This document shows, piece after piece, positions 1-10,568 of a stretch of 25,046 nt of DNA. Position 1 is the first letter of the stretch; every line of letters begins with the position of its first letter. The stretch is from Paulinella micropora (taxonomy: Eukaryota > Cercozoa > Imbricatea > Euglyphida), in assembly GCA_009731375.1 (NCBI GenBank), contig BJOX01000191.1, forward strand, positions 729,907 through 754,952. The letters run 5' to 3'. Under the pieces are notes generated by a model that searched no databases, was not told the origin of the DNA, and saw nothing but the letters and a program-made list of their open reading frames with translations. Both the position numbers and the translations under genes were made by a program.

Positions 1-48
<48 letters not shown>

Positions 49-50
49 AG

Positions 51-81
<31 letters not shown>

Positions 82-82
82 G

Positions 83-133
<51 letters not shown>
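1..133. repeat. (AG)n with AAAG interruptions
   Basis: Nearly pure AG/AAAG from the window edge to about 133; read on the minus strand it is a (CT)n intron tract following exon V. Confidence 0.95.
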
Positions 134-138
<5 letters not shown>

Positions 139-147
139 CAACAAGAC

Positions 148-245
148 CTTTCGCGCGAAGAACTGGCGGAAATGCTGCGACTGCTGCTACACATACACAA
201 TACATACATACACATGAATAAATTACATGCATACATACAGACGTA

Positions 246-292
<47 letters not shown>

Positions 293-1524
293 GCGCACAC
301 ACACACTTACAAACACAAACATGCACACATACCTGCCGCTCTGGAAGCTGAAAGGCGAGGGGGGACCCACGTCGGGCAAGTCCTATGTTATGTATGTATG
401 TATGCATTCATGTTATGTATGTCATGTATGTATAAGCAGTTGAAGGGCGATGGGGGACCCACGTCGGGCATGTTTTATGTATATATGCTATATATGTATG
501 TATGTACGTACGCATGCATGTCTGTTATGTATGTCATGTATGTATAAGCAGCTGAAGGGCGATGGGGGACCCACGCCGGGCATGTTTTATGTATGTTATG
601 TTACGTATGTATGTATGTACGTACGCATGCATGTCTGTTATGTATGACATGTATGTATAAGCAGCTGAAGGGCGATGGGGGACCCACTTCGGGCAAGGCT
701 TATGTATGTATGTTATCTATGTAGTTTCTGTATGTATGTATGTATGTATGTATGTATGTACGTACGTATGTTATGTTATGTTATGCTATGTATATCATGT
801 ATGTATAAGCAGCTGAAGGGCGACGGAGGACCCACTTCGGGCAAGTCTTATGTATGTATGTTATTATGTTATGTATGTATGTTTATGTATGTATGTATGT
901 ATGTATGTATGTATGTATGTATGTACGTATGTTATACATAGTGTCGTATGTATAAGCAGCTGAAGGGCGATGGGGGACCCACGTCGGGCAAGTCTTATGT
1001 ATGTTATGTATGTATGCTATGATGTATGTATGTAATTTAGCCGAAGGGCGATGTGAGACCACGTCGGGCAAGTCCCATGTATTGATGTTATATCTGTTAT
1101 GCATGTATGTTTGTTATGCTATGTTATGCTATGCTGTGTTATGTTATGTTATGTTATGTTTTGTTATGTTTTGTTATGTTTTGTATGTTATGTTTTGTTA
1201 TGTTATGTTTTGTTATGTTATGTATGTATGCATGTATGTAATGTATGTATGCACCTTGTCGGTAGGAGACGATACTCGCTCGAGCTATGCAAAAAACAAT
1301 ATAACACGTAATATCTGACCAACAGTCATTCCTAATATGAAACACATAAGCGTACGTAAATACACATATACATACATGCATAACATACATAACATACAGA
1401 CCTGACAGACCAGACAGACATACATTACATACATACATAGATGCCATACATACCTTGACGACACCTGACCCGGCGAGTCCGCTGTCTGACATGCGGCGCG
1501 ATTGGTAAGGGCCTTGAGTCGAGA
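148..1524 (-). CDS. Exons S, T, U, V: small Ser-rich exons in continuous phase
   Basis: S 1524-1454 (phase 0 to 2): [20 protein letters not shown], after a (CT)n tract and CTCTTAG, ending TCAAG/GTATGT. T 1284-1255 (2 to 2): SSEYRLLPT, from TTTTTTGCATAG to GACAAG/GTGCAT. U 347-333 (2 to 2): FQSG, 15 bases between CCTTTCAG and CGGCAG/GTATGT. V 180-148 (2 to 2): [10 protein letters not shown], from GTAGCAGCAG to GAAAG/GTCTTG. All four phases agree with each other and with exon R. The gene runs off the window start. Confidence 0.45.
346..1080 (-). repeat. Seven-copy minisatellite of an intron 3' end, set in (TATG)n
   Basis: Seven copies of a core of about 34-36 bp lie near 346, 438, 552, 665, 813, 960 and 1042, spaced 80-150 bp apart by (TATG)n/(ATGT)n. 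In the plus direction each reads CTGAAGGGCGATGGGGGAC then CCACGTCGGGCAAG. On the minus (sense) strand each is a pyrimidine-rich acceptor ending CGCCCTTCAG. Only the copy at 346 continues into micro-exon U with a donor; the others run from CAG into CTGCTTATAC and then CATA repeats. Confidence 0.85.
1081..1453. repeat. (TATGT)n / (ACAT)n microsatellites
   Basis: (TTATG)n at about 1100-1250 and (ACAT)n at about 1355-1450, split by exon T. The strand of the ATG motif flips around T, so the two tracts are in inverted orientation. Confidence 0.85.
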
Positions 1525-1525
1525 C

Positions 1526-1594
<69 letters not shown>

Positions 1595-1735
1595 GAGACA
1601 CAGAGAGCGNNNNNNNNNNNNNNNNNNNNNNNNNNNNNNNNNNNNNNNNNNNNNNNNNNNNNNNNNNNNNNNNNNNNNNNNNNNNNNNNNNNNNNNNNNN
1701 NNNNNNNNNNNNNNNNNNNNNNNNNNNNNNNNNNN

Positions 1736-1799
<64 letters not shown>

Positions 1800-1849
1800 T
1801 GCAACACACTGCGCAAGAGAAATTGAGAATGAGTGTGTGTGTGTGTGTG

Positions 1850-1902
<53 letters not shown>

Positions 1903-1925
1903 AAGAAAGACACACCTGCTTTCAC
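1525..1925. repeat. (AG)n intron tract with a 126-N gap at 1610-1735
   Basis: Long (AG)n on both sides of the gap, with a short (GT)n at about 1831-1849. It lies exactly between exons R and S. Confidence 0.9.
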
Positions 1926-2162
1926 CTTGCGCAGGGAAGCGCAAGAGCGCGAGTTGGTGAGTGTTGTGTTGGCAGGGGAGGTTTGTGAACTGCCCGCCAT
2001 AGGAGGAGGTGAGGGGCTGTGCAGCTGCGTTTGACAGGAGATAGACTGAATGCTAGAAGAAGGGGAGGAGTCGACCGGGACGGTAAACAACCTGAGCCTA
2101 CATACAGGCAAACAGTACACAGAGAGGATGCGATGCTTGCCCCCCCCCCGGGCCTCCCTCTC

Positions 2163-2193
<31 letters not shown>

Positions 2194-2339
2194 GCCACAG
2201 ATAGAGGATGCGATGCTGTTTCCTGAAGTTGATGATAATTCTGAAACTACAAGACTGACCAAGGTTTGGCTTCCGCCGAGGGTAGAGAGTCTACATTCAG
2301 TGCCATACTACTTAGCGCAGTATACTCTGCCGCGCGCTC

Positions 2340-2408
<69 letters not shown>

Positions 2409-2456
2409 GAAATGGATATGGAGAAGAAAGAAAGGAAATAAGGAGGAGGAGGAGGA

Positions 2457-2491
<35 letters not shown>

Positions 2492-2790
2492 AGAAGAAGA
2501 AGAAGAAGAAGAAGAAGAAGAAGAAGAAGAAGAAGAAGAAAGAGAGAGAGAGAGAGTACGCTTTTCGGGGGAGGGTCCGACGGAAGGTTGGAAAGGGGGC
2601 CACTCGTGAGGCGGCGGCGGTGATGGCGACAGGGATGATAAAGCACTCCCAAACGAGCCTACGATATCATGTCATACCGATGTCACATCAGAATCAACAT
2701 CAAAATCACAGATCAAATGAAATCGCAAATCAGGAGACAGGCTGTTGCGTTGAAAGCGGTTTCCTCCTCCTCCTATTCCTCTTTCTACTA
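1926..2790 (-). CDS. Exons O, P, Q, R: Ser/Pro-rich segment in continuous phase
   Basis: O 2790-2710 (phase 1 to 1): VERGIGGGGNRFQRNSLSPD, from CTCGTTTTAG to GATCT/GTGATT. P 2658-2560 (1 to 1): SFGSALSSLSPSPPPPHEWP, from ATATCGTAG to AAAGC/GTACTC; the intron before it is only 51 bp. Q 2326-2260 (1 to 2): YTALSSMALNVDSLPSAEAK, from GCGCGGCAG to CCTTG/GTCAGT. R 2097-1926 (2 to 0): LRLFTVPVDSSPSSS, then TLTNSRSCASLRK, ending CGCAAG/GTGAAA. Exon N also feeds O in phase 1. The composition resembles a disordered, phosphorylatable region; no domain is recognised. The introns hold (AG)n, (GAA)n and (CAG)n on the plus strand. Confidence 0.5.
2341..2559. repeat. (AG)n, (GAG)n, (CAG)n, (AAG)n compound array
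   Basis: (AG)n 2343-2403, (GGA)n then (GCA)n 2443-2486, (GAA)n 2487-2540, (AG)n to 2556. It fills the intron between exons P and Q. Confidence 0.9.
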
Positions 2791-2850
2791 CTAAAACGAG
2801 CCTAGGTCCGCCGACGTGACAATATTCAAATCTTTTTCACACACACACAT

Positions 2851-2912
<62 letters not shown>

Positions 2913-2985
2913 TCCTCTTTCTACTACTAAGACGAGCCTAGGTCCACGCCGACGTGACAAAATTCAAATCTTTTTCACACACACA
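2778..2985 (-). repeat. Two copies of the exon O acceptor region around an (AC)n/(AT)n tract
   Basis: Copy 1 (2778-2850) is the working one at the start of exon O. Copy 2 (2914-2985) repeats about 65 bp, including CTACTACTAAGACGAGCC and CAAATCTTTTTCACACA, then breaks off into (TA)n about 16 bases into the exon copy. On the sense strand both contain TCGT(T/C)TTAG followed by TAGTAGAAAGAGG. Confidence 0.85.
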
Positions 2986-3131
2986 TATAAATATATATAT
3001 ACATACATATATATATATATATATGCAGTCGCAACAGCTTCAATTATGTATAGTTAATGTAAGCGTATTGCGTGCAATTTATGTACATATGTACGTATGC
3101 ATGTATGTATCTGAGTGCATGCAGGTATTAC

Positions 3132-3220
3132 CTTCCACCATGATGTCCGAAGCACACGTCAAACTACGCAGCAAGGGCCAGCTCCTGATACATCACGTGT
3201 ATATATATGTATATTTATGT

Positions 3221-3318
<98 letters not shown>

Positions 3319-3574
3319 TGGATGGAGGGAGGGAGGGAGGGAGGGAGGGAGGGAGCAAGAGAGACCCGAACGTGTTGGTGTTGTTGCTCCCTTGAGATTC
3401 TTGTCTCTGAAACAGGTTGCGACTACTCAGTGACGTAGTACGCGCCAGTGGCCGACTAACACACACACAAGTCAAATAAGCAGATGAATATAAACCCCGA
3501 GCCAAGAAGGCACACATAGAACCAAACCAGGAACTACTATATATCCCCCCCCCCCCCCCCCCCCNNNNNNNNNN

Positions 3575-3633
<59 letters not shown>

Positions 3634-3729
3634 AAACCTTTTTTCGATGCGGTGTTTGTTGCGTGAGGAGGGCGTGACGGAGCCTGGAACCGAGCTGCTC
3701 ATCATCTCACCCTTCGGTAATGCACCCAC
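3132..3729 (-). CDS. Exons M, M2, N: Ser/Asn-rich segment, gene unassigned
   Basis: M 3729-3638 reads VGALPKGEMMSSSVPGSV then PSSRNKHRIEK, from CATACCCAG to AAAAAAG/GTTTGC (phase 0 to 2); all other frames hit stops. M2 3406-3366, from CCTGTTTCAG to TTCGG/GTCTCT, can be read as DKNLKGATTPTRS (phase 2 to 1) or RQESQGSNNTNTF (0 to 2). N 3184-3132 reads SWPLLRSLTCASDIMVE, from ATGTATCAG to GGAAG/GTAATA (2 to 1). The first reading of M2 fits M, the second fits N, so one border here is wrong or a micro-exon is missing. Confidence 0.4.
3226..3352. repeat. (TA)n, (GA)n, (GGGA)n
   Basis: Simple repeats in three consecutive blocks, immediately 3' of exon M2 in the sense direction. Confidence 0.9.
3545..3632. 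repeat. Poly-C, 10-N gap, (AG)n
   Basis: Twenty C at 3545-3564, the gap at 3565-3574, then (AG)n to 3631. It starts six bases past the donor of exon M. Confidence 0.9.
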
Positions 3730-3768
3730 CTGGGTATGTGTGTAGTTATGGATGTGTGTGTTTGAGGA

Positions 3769-4135
<367 letters not shown>

Positions 4136-4713
4136 NNNNNNNNNNNNNNNNNNNNNNNNNNNNNNNNNNNNNNNNNNNNNNNNNNNNNNNNNNNNNNNNN
4201 NNNNNNNNNNNNNNNNNNNNNNNNNNNNNNNNNNNNNNNNNNNNNNNNNNNNNNNNNNNNNNNNNNNNNNNNNNNNNNNNNNNNNNNNNNNNNNNNNNNN
4301 NNNNNNNNNNNNNNNNNNNNNNNNNNNNNNNNNNNNNNNNNNNNNNNNNNNNNNNNNNNNNNNNNNNNNNNNNNNNNNNNNNNNNNNNNNNNNNNNNNNN
4401 NNNNNNNNNNNNNNNNNNNNNNNNNNNNNNNNNNNNNNNNNNNNNNNNNNNNNNNNNNNNNNNNNNNNNNNNNNNNNNNNNNNNNNNNNNNNNNNNNNNN
4501 NNNNNNNNNNNNNNNNNNNNNNNNNNNNNNNNNNNNNNNNNNNNNNNNNNNNNNNNNNNNNNNNNNNNNNNNNNNNNNNNNNNNNNNNNNNNNNNNNNNN
4601 NNNNNNNNNNNNNNNNNNNNNNNNNNNNNNNNNNNNNNNNNNNNNNNNNNNNNNNNNNNNNNNNNNNNNNNNNNNNNNNNNNNNNNNNNNNNNNNNNNNN
4701 NNNNNNNNNNNNN
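4136..4713. other. Assembly gap, 578 N
   Basis: Unsequenced. It starts in a poly-G run and ends inside a dispersed element whose second copy is at 24.46-24.90 kb; missing exons between L and M could lie here. Confidence 0.99.
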
Positions 4714-5036
4714 TGTCTGTGCCCAGTTCAAGCCGAAAGGTAGCCGAGCCCTTTTGAACTATACGGGACAACACTAGAACACGTGTGCCCTTAGGAGATG
4801 ATGTCGGTATCAAGTCGAGGTTTCAGGAGTTCACGCTCGTTGTGAGTTACCTTCTACAACCCCGACTTCATCAACCCTTTGCATCACGCCCCGACTTCAT
4901 CAGCCATGGCCAGGAGTTGGTTGCCTGTTTAGCCCTTGCGCTGCGCGCGATTAACGGCGGACACAAAATCGTCATTATAGGGGGTTTGGTTTTAGGCCGG
5001 AGCACTGCGCAGCTGGCCCTCTGCATCCCCCCCGGA
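4714..5036 (+). mobile_element. Dispersed (GATA)n-ended element, copy 1 (5' end in gap)
   Basis: Shares long stretches with 24577-24898: GCCCAGTTCAAGCCGAA(A/G)GG, GTGAGTTACCTTCTACAAC, GGGGGTTTGGTTTTAGGCC and GGAGCACTG. Both copies end in GATA arrays. No protein is readable. GTTCAAGCC matches the pol III box B pattern GWTCRANNC, but no box A sits at the normal distance. Likely a non-autonomous element; class unknown. Confidence 0.65.
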
Positions 5037-5059
5037 TAGATAGATAGATNNNNNNNNNN

Positions 5060-5118
<59 letters not shown>

Positions 5119-5181
5119 GTGAAGAGGTGACGATGACTGCCACTGGACCTGTGCATGTATATATTGTAGATAGATAGATAC

Positions 5182-5242
<61 letters not shown>

Positions 5243-5247
5243 TAGAC

Positions 5248-5311
<64 letters not shown>

Positions 5312-5359
5312 GTGAAGAGGTGACGATGACTACCACTGGACCTGTGCATGTATATATTG

Positions 5360-5432
<73 letters not shown>

Positions 5433-5472
5433 TAGATAGATAGATAGATTAGATAGATTAGATAGATTAGAT

Positions 5473-5549
<77 letters not shown>

Positions 5550-5550
5550 G
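5037..5550. repeat. (GATA)n arrays with two copies of a 48-bp core
   Basis: (GATA)n/(GACA)n is interrupted at 5118-5165 and 5310-5360 by near-identical segments containing GTGAAGAGGTGACGATGACT and CTGTGCATGTATATATTG. The sense strand shows ATGCACAG, an acceptor. A 10-N gap lies at 5050-5059. Confidence 0.9.
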
Positions 5551-5862
5551 ATAGATGAGATATCGACTAATGTCAGAAAAAAGGAGCTTCTGATTTCGTC
5601 AACCAAGGAAGTCTGTGGGTAAAGTATTAACCCGATGCCCAGCTAAGCCGTGATGTTTGCACGGAAGGGACTGATACAGGCGAGACCAAATCTCCCTAGT
5701 ACCAGGCGGGGCCAGGGCTCGTTCCATAAGCGCCCCTTGCAGAACGAGCTCCCACCTCCATTACAGAGGACCCAGTAAGCAGATGGAGTTTCGAGACTGT
5801 TCGACAGTCTAGTATAAACCGACAGAGCACTGTGGGTTTTATTCCGGGCTCAACAAGCGAAG
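5551..5862. other. Unique 310-bp island between GATA arrays
   Basis: Mixed-composition sequence with no open frame of note, no acceptor-donor pair I trust and no tRNA or rRNA fold that I can see. Being flanked by GATA on both sides, like the dispersed element, it may be another inserted element. Confidence 0.5.
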
Positions 5863-5946
5863 ATAGATAGATAGATAGATATATAGATATATAGATATAT
5901 AGATAGATAGTTAGCTTAGCTTAGCTTAGCTTAGATTAGATTAGAT

Positions 5947-6031
<85 letters not shown>

Positions 6032-6109
6032 GGATAGATGGATAGATAGGTAGGTAGGTAGGTAGGTAGGTAGTAGGTAGATAGATAGGTAGATAGGTAG
6101 ATAGATAGG

Positions 6110-6157
<48 letters not shown>

Positions 6158-6170
6158 TAGATAATTAGAT

Positions 6171-6261
<91 letters not shown>

Positions 6262-6302
6262 GTAGGTAGGTAGGTAGGTAGGTAGGTAGGTAGGTAGATA
6301 GG

Positions 6303-6393
<91 letters not shown>

Positions 6394-6444
6394 ATGTGAA
6401 GAGCTTACGATGACTACCACTGTAGCTGTGCATGTATATATTGG

Positions 6445-6501
<57 letters not shown>

Positions 6502-6514
6502 TAGATAGATAGAT

Positions 6515-6563
<49 letters not shown>

Positions 6564-6837
6564 CAGATAGATATAGACAGATAAATATATACAAAAAAGA
6601 TAGATAGGTATAGGTGTGTGTGGATAGATAGATAGATACTGACTTGAGGCCTCCATTCTGAGGGCTCCTGCCTGAATGTTTGTTACTGCTCCTACATACA
6701 TACACATACATACACATACATACATTACATACCTTATATACCATTAACATTAACATTGACATTAACATTAACATAACATTAACATAACATAACATAACAT
6801 AACATAACATTACATTACATTACATAACATTACATAC
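5863..6837. repeat. (GATA)n, (GGTA)n, (TTAGC)n and (AACATT)n
   Basis: GATA with GGTA blocks dominates to 6620, with a (TTAGC)4 run near 5911. The third copy of the 48-bp core is at 6393-6445. (ACATACAT)n and (AACAT)n fill 6693-6837 up to the donor of exon K, the ATG-motif strand again flipping. Confidence 0.9.
6409..6425 (-). CDS. Candidate 17-bp micro-exon L
   Basis: C TAC AGT GGT AGT CAT C lies between ATGCACAG and the donor GTAAGC. It starts in phase 2, matching exon K, and ends in phase 1. Two further copies at 5310-5360 and 5118-5165 keep the acceptor but have GTCACC at the donor site. The next exon seen (3729) needs phase 0, so at least one exon is missing or this one is wrong. Confidence 0.25.
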
Positions 6838-7302
6838 CCGTACGACCAGCCGTTGCTCCATGTTCGATTGGCGCGACTCGAAGAATCGTTGTCGGGGACA
6901 GGCATCGACTGGGCTCTTTGCCGCAGAGTCCTGTGAGTGCTGAAGCTACGGAAATGTATGTTATGTCATGTTATGTTATGTTATGTTATGCTTATGTTTG
7001 TTATGTATGTATGCTATGTATGTATGCATCGACTTAGCTATTTGCCGCAGAGTGTAGCTAAGAAAATGTATGTTATGTATGTATGTATGTATGTATGTAT
7101 GTTATATTATGTATGTATGTAGAATCGTCGTCGGGGACAGGCATCGACTTGGCTATTTGCCGCAGAGTGTTGTGGCTATGAAAAGTATGATATGTATGTA
7201 TGTATGTAGGTAGGTAGGTATGTATATATGTATGTATATATTCGGGGGCAGGCATCGACTTGGCTCTTTGCCGCAGAGTGCTGTGGCTATGAAAATGTAT
7301 TT

Positions 7303-7337
<35 letters not shown>

Positions 7338-7518
7338 TGCATGTTATGTATTATGTATATGACAAGTTAAGACGGGGAGGCAAAGACAGCGGGATTTTCG
7401 CGGGATTTTCAGTGGATTTCTTACAGTGGATTTCTTACAGTGGATTTCTTTCAGTGGATTTCTTACAGTGTCAATCAATCAGTCCATCAATCTACCTACC
7501 TACCTACCTATCTGCCTA

Positions 7519-7554
<36 letters not shown>

Positions 7555-7874
7555 CTCTCTCTCTCTCTACATATATATATATATATATATATATATCTCA
7601 CCCGCTCTTGGGTGAGCTTGAAGTCGATGAGTCCGTGGCGCCCACCGACCACGCCTATGTATGTATATATGTGCGCATGTATGTATGTATGTATGCACGT
7701 ACGTGCATATGTATCCAAGGATGCATGGATGGTTCGCAAATATGTAGTTGCCATGACACAAGCAATACTCAGTGGAGAGGCTGTCAGAGACAGACACACA
7801 TGCAGGCTGGGTAGAGATAAGCAATTTTGTGTGGAGAGAGAGGAGAGAAGAAAGAAGAAAGAAGAGAGAAGAGA

Positions 7875-7924
<50 letters not shown>

Positions 7925-7980
7925 CTCTCTCTCGGTTTCGTCGTCGCTGTCACCGTCCTGCTCAACTTCTCCCGTGTCTG
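6838..7980 (-). CDS. Exons I, J, K: possible CDC25 tail, acidic then Ser-rich
   Basis: Three exons in matching phase. I 7980-7925 (phase 1 to 0): DTGEVEQDGDSDDETERE, between CTTGTGGTAG and the donor GAGAGAG/GTACTC. J 7654-7602 (0 to 2): AWSVGATDSSTSSSPKS, between ATACATAG and GCGG/GTGAGA. K 6945-6838 (2 to 2): FSTHRTLRQRAQSMPVPDND, then SSSRANRTWSNGWSY, between TTCCGTAG and TACGG/GTATGT. K contains RAQSMP, which fits the R-x-x-S-x-P mode-1 14-3-3 consensus; 14-3-3 binding is a known control of CDC25. Whether these exons belong to the CDC25 gene or to a separate gene is not settled. Confidence 0.5.
6950..7343 (-). repeat. Three truncated upstream copies of exon K in (TATG)n
   Basis: Acceptor-plus-exon fragments at 7057-7026, 7175-7122 and 7286-7241 match the first 30-55 bases of exon K (shared peptide core TLRQ, then KSMP). 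Each follows a sense-strand acceptor TTTTCATAG or TTTTCTTAG in the same phase (2) as K. None has a donor; each runs into CATA repeats. Confidence 0.85.
7410..7470 (-). repeat. 14-bp tandem repeat carrying a splice-donor-like motif
   Basis: Four tandem units of CAGTGGATTTCTTA (third unit ends TTT) plus a partial. On the minus strand three units read ACTGTAAGAAATCC (the variant unit gives GAAAG), so GTAAGA is repeated inside the intron between J and K. Confidence 0.85.
7525..7600. repeat. (CT)n and (AT)n blocks
   Basis: Two (TA)n and two (CT)n blocks starting right after the exon J donor in the sense direction. Confidence 0.9.
7836..7921. repeat. (GA)n with GAA interruptions
   Basis: Starts at the exon I donor in the sense direction, where it is (CT)n. 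Confidence 0.9.
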
Positions 7981-7988
7981 CTACCACA

Positions 7989-8102
7989 AGGCACACACAC
8001 ACACACACACCCCTCTTCTTCTTTCTTGCGATCTGAGACAGAAAGGTGTGTGTGTGTATGTGTGTCTGTGGTGGTGTGTGTGGCTGGNNNNNNNNNNNNN
8101 NN

Positions 8103-8174
<72 letters not shown>

Positions 8175-8197
8175 CGATAGATAAATAGATAGATAGA
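7989..8197. repeat. (AC)n, (GT)n, 15-N gap, (GC)n, (AG)n, (GATA)n
   Basis: Compound array in the proposed H-I intron; gap at 8088-8102. Confidence 0.9.
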
Positions 8198-8205
8198 TCA
8201 TCTAC

Positions 8206-8361
8206 CAGCATCTTCCTCTGCATCTCCTTCCTGTTGGTCGTCCAGACGCATGCCCTCCTGTACTTCTTTCCAGAGCAAATCCGTCTACACAGACACAGAC
8301 ACAGACACAGACACACACACACGCACACACACACCGTGAGAACCAAACGCAAGAGCGCGCG

Positions 8362-8431
<70 letters not shown>

Positions 8432-8551
8432 TTGACTTCCGAGAGGGAGGGCTCATATTCTGAGCTGGTAGTTCGGTCTGAACTTGTACGCGAGAGGCCA
8501 GCACCAAACAGGCCTAGCTCTCTGCCCCTTTCGTTTTCCTCCATCCGCCTC
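8206..8551 (-). CDS. cdc25: CDC25 exons G and H: C-terminal region after the gap
   Basis: Exon G (gap edge to 8437) reads RRMEENERGRELGLFGAGLS, then TSSEYEPSLSE, ending at GAA/GTCAAC in phase 0. Exon H starts after TGTCTGTGTAG at 8284, reading TDLLWKEVQEGMRLDDQQEG and DAEEDA. The 152-bp intron between them is (CT)n, (GC)n and (TG)n. H has two possible ends: a stop TGA at 8198-8200 (protein ends EEDAGR) or a donor GATGCTG/GTAGAT after 8206 in phase 1. The donor fits the acceptor at 7980 exactly and continues an acidic stretch. Confidence 0.6.
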
Positions 8552-9855
8552 NNNNNNNNNNNNNNNNNNNNNNNNNNNNNNNNNNNNNNNNNNNNNNNNN
8601 NNNNNNNNNNNNNNNNNNNNNNNNNNNNNNNNNNNNNNNNNNNNNNNNNNNNNNNNNNNNNNNNNNNNNNNNNNNNNNNNNNNNNNNNNNNNNNNNNNNN
8701 NNNNNNNNNNNNNNNNNNGGGGGAAGGGAAAGTGTACATAATCCTGCGGGTTGCAGAGGTGTGGGTAGCGCTCGAAGAATGCTTTGTACCCGCCCTTCAT
8801 GACGTGTAGTTCGGGGTAGAACAGCTTTGGAAAGTACTTGAAGCCGTGGATACGCCGATCTAACTCGCGTGTGAAACGGTAAGCCCTGGGTCCTCGAATC
8901 TGTGAGTACTCACAATGGACTATCAAGGCGGTGCGTTCTTTGCCTCGCGGGTCTGTGAAAAAGAGATCTTGAAGATCCTTCTGGGTGGTGACGTTGATCG
9001 CACCAACCAAATGACCCCCTATGCAACAAATTACTTGTCTGCACATGTCTGTTTAACAATTAAAGAGATCGAAAGCCTGAAAAGAAAGGTAAGTGTAAGG
9101 CGGTGGGCAGGAAAGGGACCTTGATACTCGTAATCGAAGCGGCAGTCTACAATGATGACGTTGTCTACCACGTCTTTGTGCTGGCCTTGAATCAACTCTG
9201 CCACCGTTTGCACCGAGACGCAGCTCACTCCACACATTCTCGTCTTCTCCGGTGGCAGCTTGGGGCGATACCGATCCGCTTCCACTTCTTCCTTAGAGGG
9301 CACACGCTGGGATGTGGATGTGAACGTTGCTCCTGGGGTGGCCGGCCTTGGCACCAAGTCTCGCTTGATACCCAAGTTCAAACCCAAGTTCAGCGACGAT
9401 CTCGACGGACCAGTCTGCATGCCTGGCCCGGACAGCGAGAGGCGCGGCAGGGGCGAGCGAGCTTGGCCTGAACCGTTCGGTTTGCCGTTGCGGGAGCGGT
9501 GGACCGAACAGGCTTTGCGAACCCGAGGTCGATGCATCGATAGCAGCGACTTGTGGTGTGTTTTGACGCCAGCCGAGACGGCGTTGCTGGGCATTTTTGG
9601 GGAGTGCTGCCTCTTCAGATTGGGCGAATTATTACTTCGGTTGGTTTCAGCGGCACAGTCTGTGCATGATTTCTCGCGCGCATGGGGACACCTCTCTGGT
9701 GTGTGCGTCTCGGCGTCAGCGAAGGCAGCGTCGAAATTAGTGGGAGCATCCTCTAGGGGCGAATTCGACGAAGCAAACTGCTGCGTGCTGCTCCTGTGTC
9801 AGCAAGAGTGTGTGTGTGTGTGTGTGTGTGCGTAAGAACTTAAATATGTATCGCG

Positions 9856-9944
<89 letters not shown>

Positions 9945-9987
9945 NNNNNNNNNNAGAGAGAGAGGAGAGAGGAGAGAAGAGAGAGAG

Positions 9988-10025
<38 letters not shown>

Positions 10026-10042
10026 CTAGATAGCTAGATAGC

Positions 10043-10107
<65 letters not shown>

Positions 10108-10152
10108 GATAGATAGATAGATAGATAGGTAGAGAGAGACACAGAGAGAGAG

Positions 10153-10186
<34 letters not shown>

Positions 10187-10192
10187 GGAGAT

Positions 10193-10225
<33 letters not shown>

Positions 10226-10258
10226 AGAGCACACACAAACACACACACACACAGAGAC

Positions 10259-10291
<33 letters not shown>

Positions 10292-10568
10292 TACCTGCTA
10301 GTCCATTTGGAGGGCACCTGCGGGCTCCATTGTCGCATCGCATGCGACACAGAGCCCGCAGCCCAACCACTGGACGAGCCGGAGGAAGGGCCGATCAGAT
10401 TTGACTGTAAGGCATCACAAATACAAGAGAATGGCACTACTACTTTCGGCTGCTATTGGACAGACTAGATTCTATCACTGCTGCTTTTCGTTTTTTTTTA
10501 GGGGGGGGGGGGGGGGGGGGGGGGAGGAAAANNNNNNNNNNAGAGAGAGAAAGAGAGGGAGGGGGAGA

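Noticed and set aside
346-1080. Tandem peptide-coding repeats (zinc-finger or similar)
   Set aside because: Spacing and frame vary from copy to copy and no frame is shared; they fit intron-end copies better.
2678-2678. A 19-nt intron between exons O and P
   Set aside because: A donor at 2709 gives a 51-bp intron, keeps phase on both sides and yields a better Ser/Pro-rich reading of exon P.
4785-5039. Plus-strand 84-codon frame in the dispersed element
   Set aside because: The matching segment near 24.7 kb does not keep the frame, so it is not conserved as coding.
5037-6400. CRISPR-like array of regular repeats
   Set aside because: These are tetranucleotide microsatellites without unique spacers of fixed length, in a eukaryotic genome.
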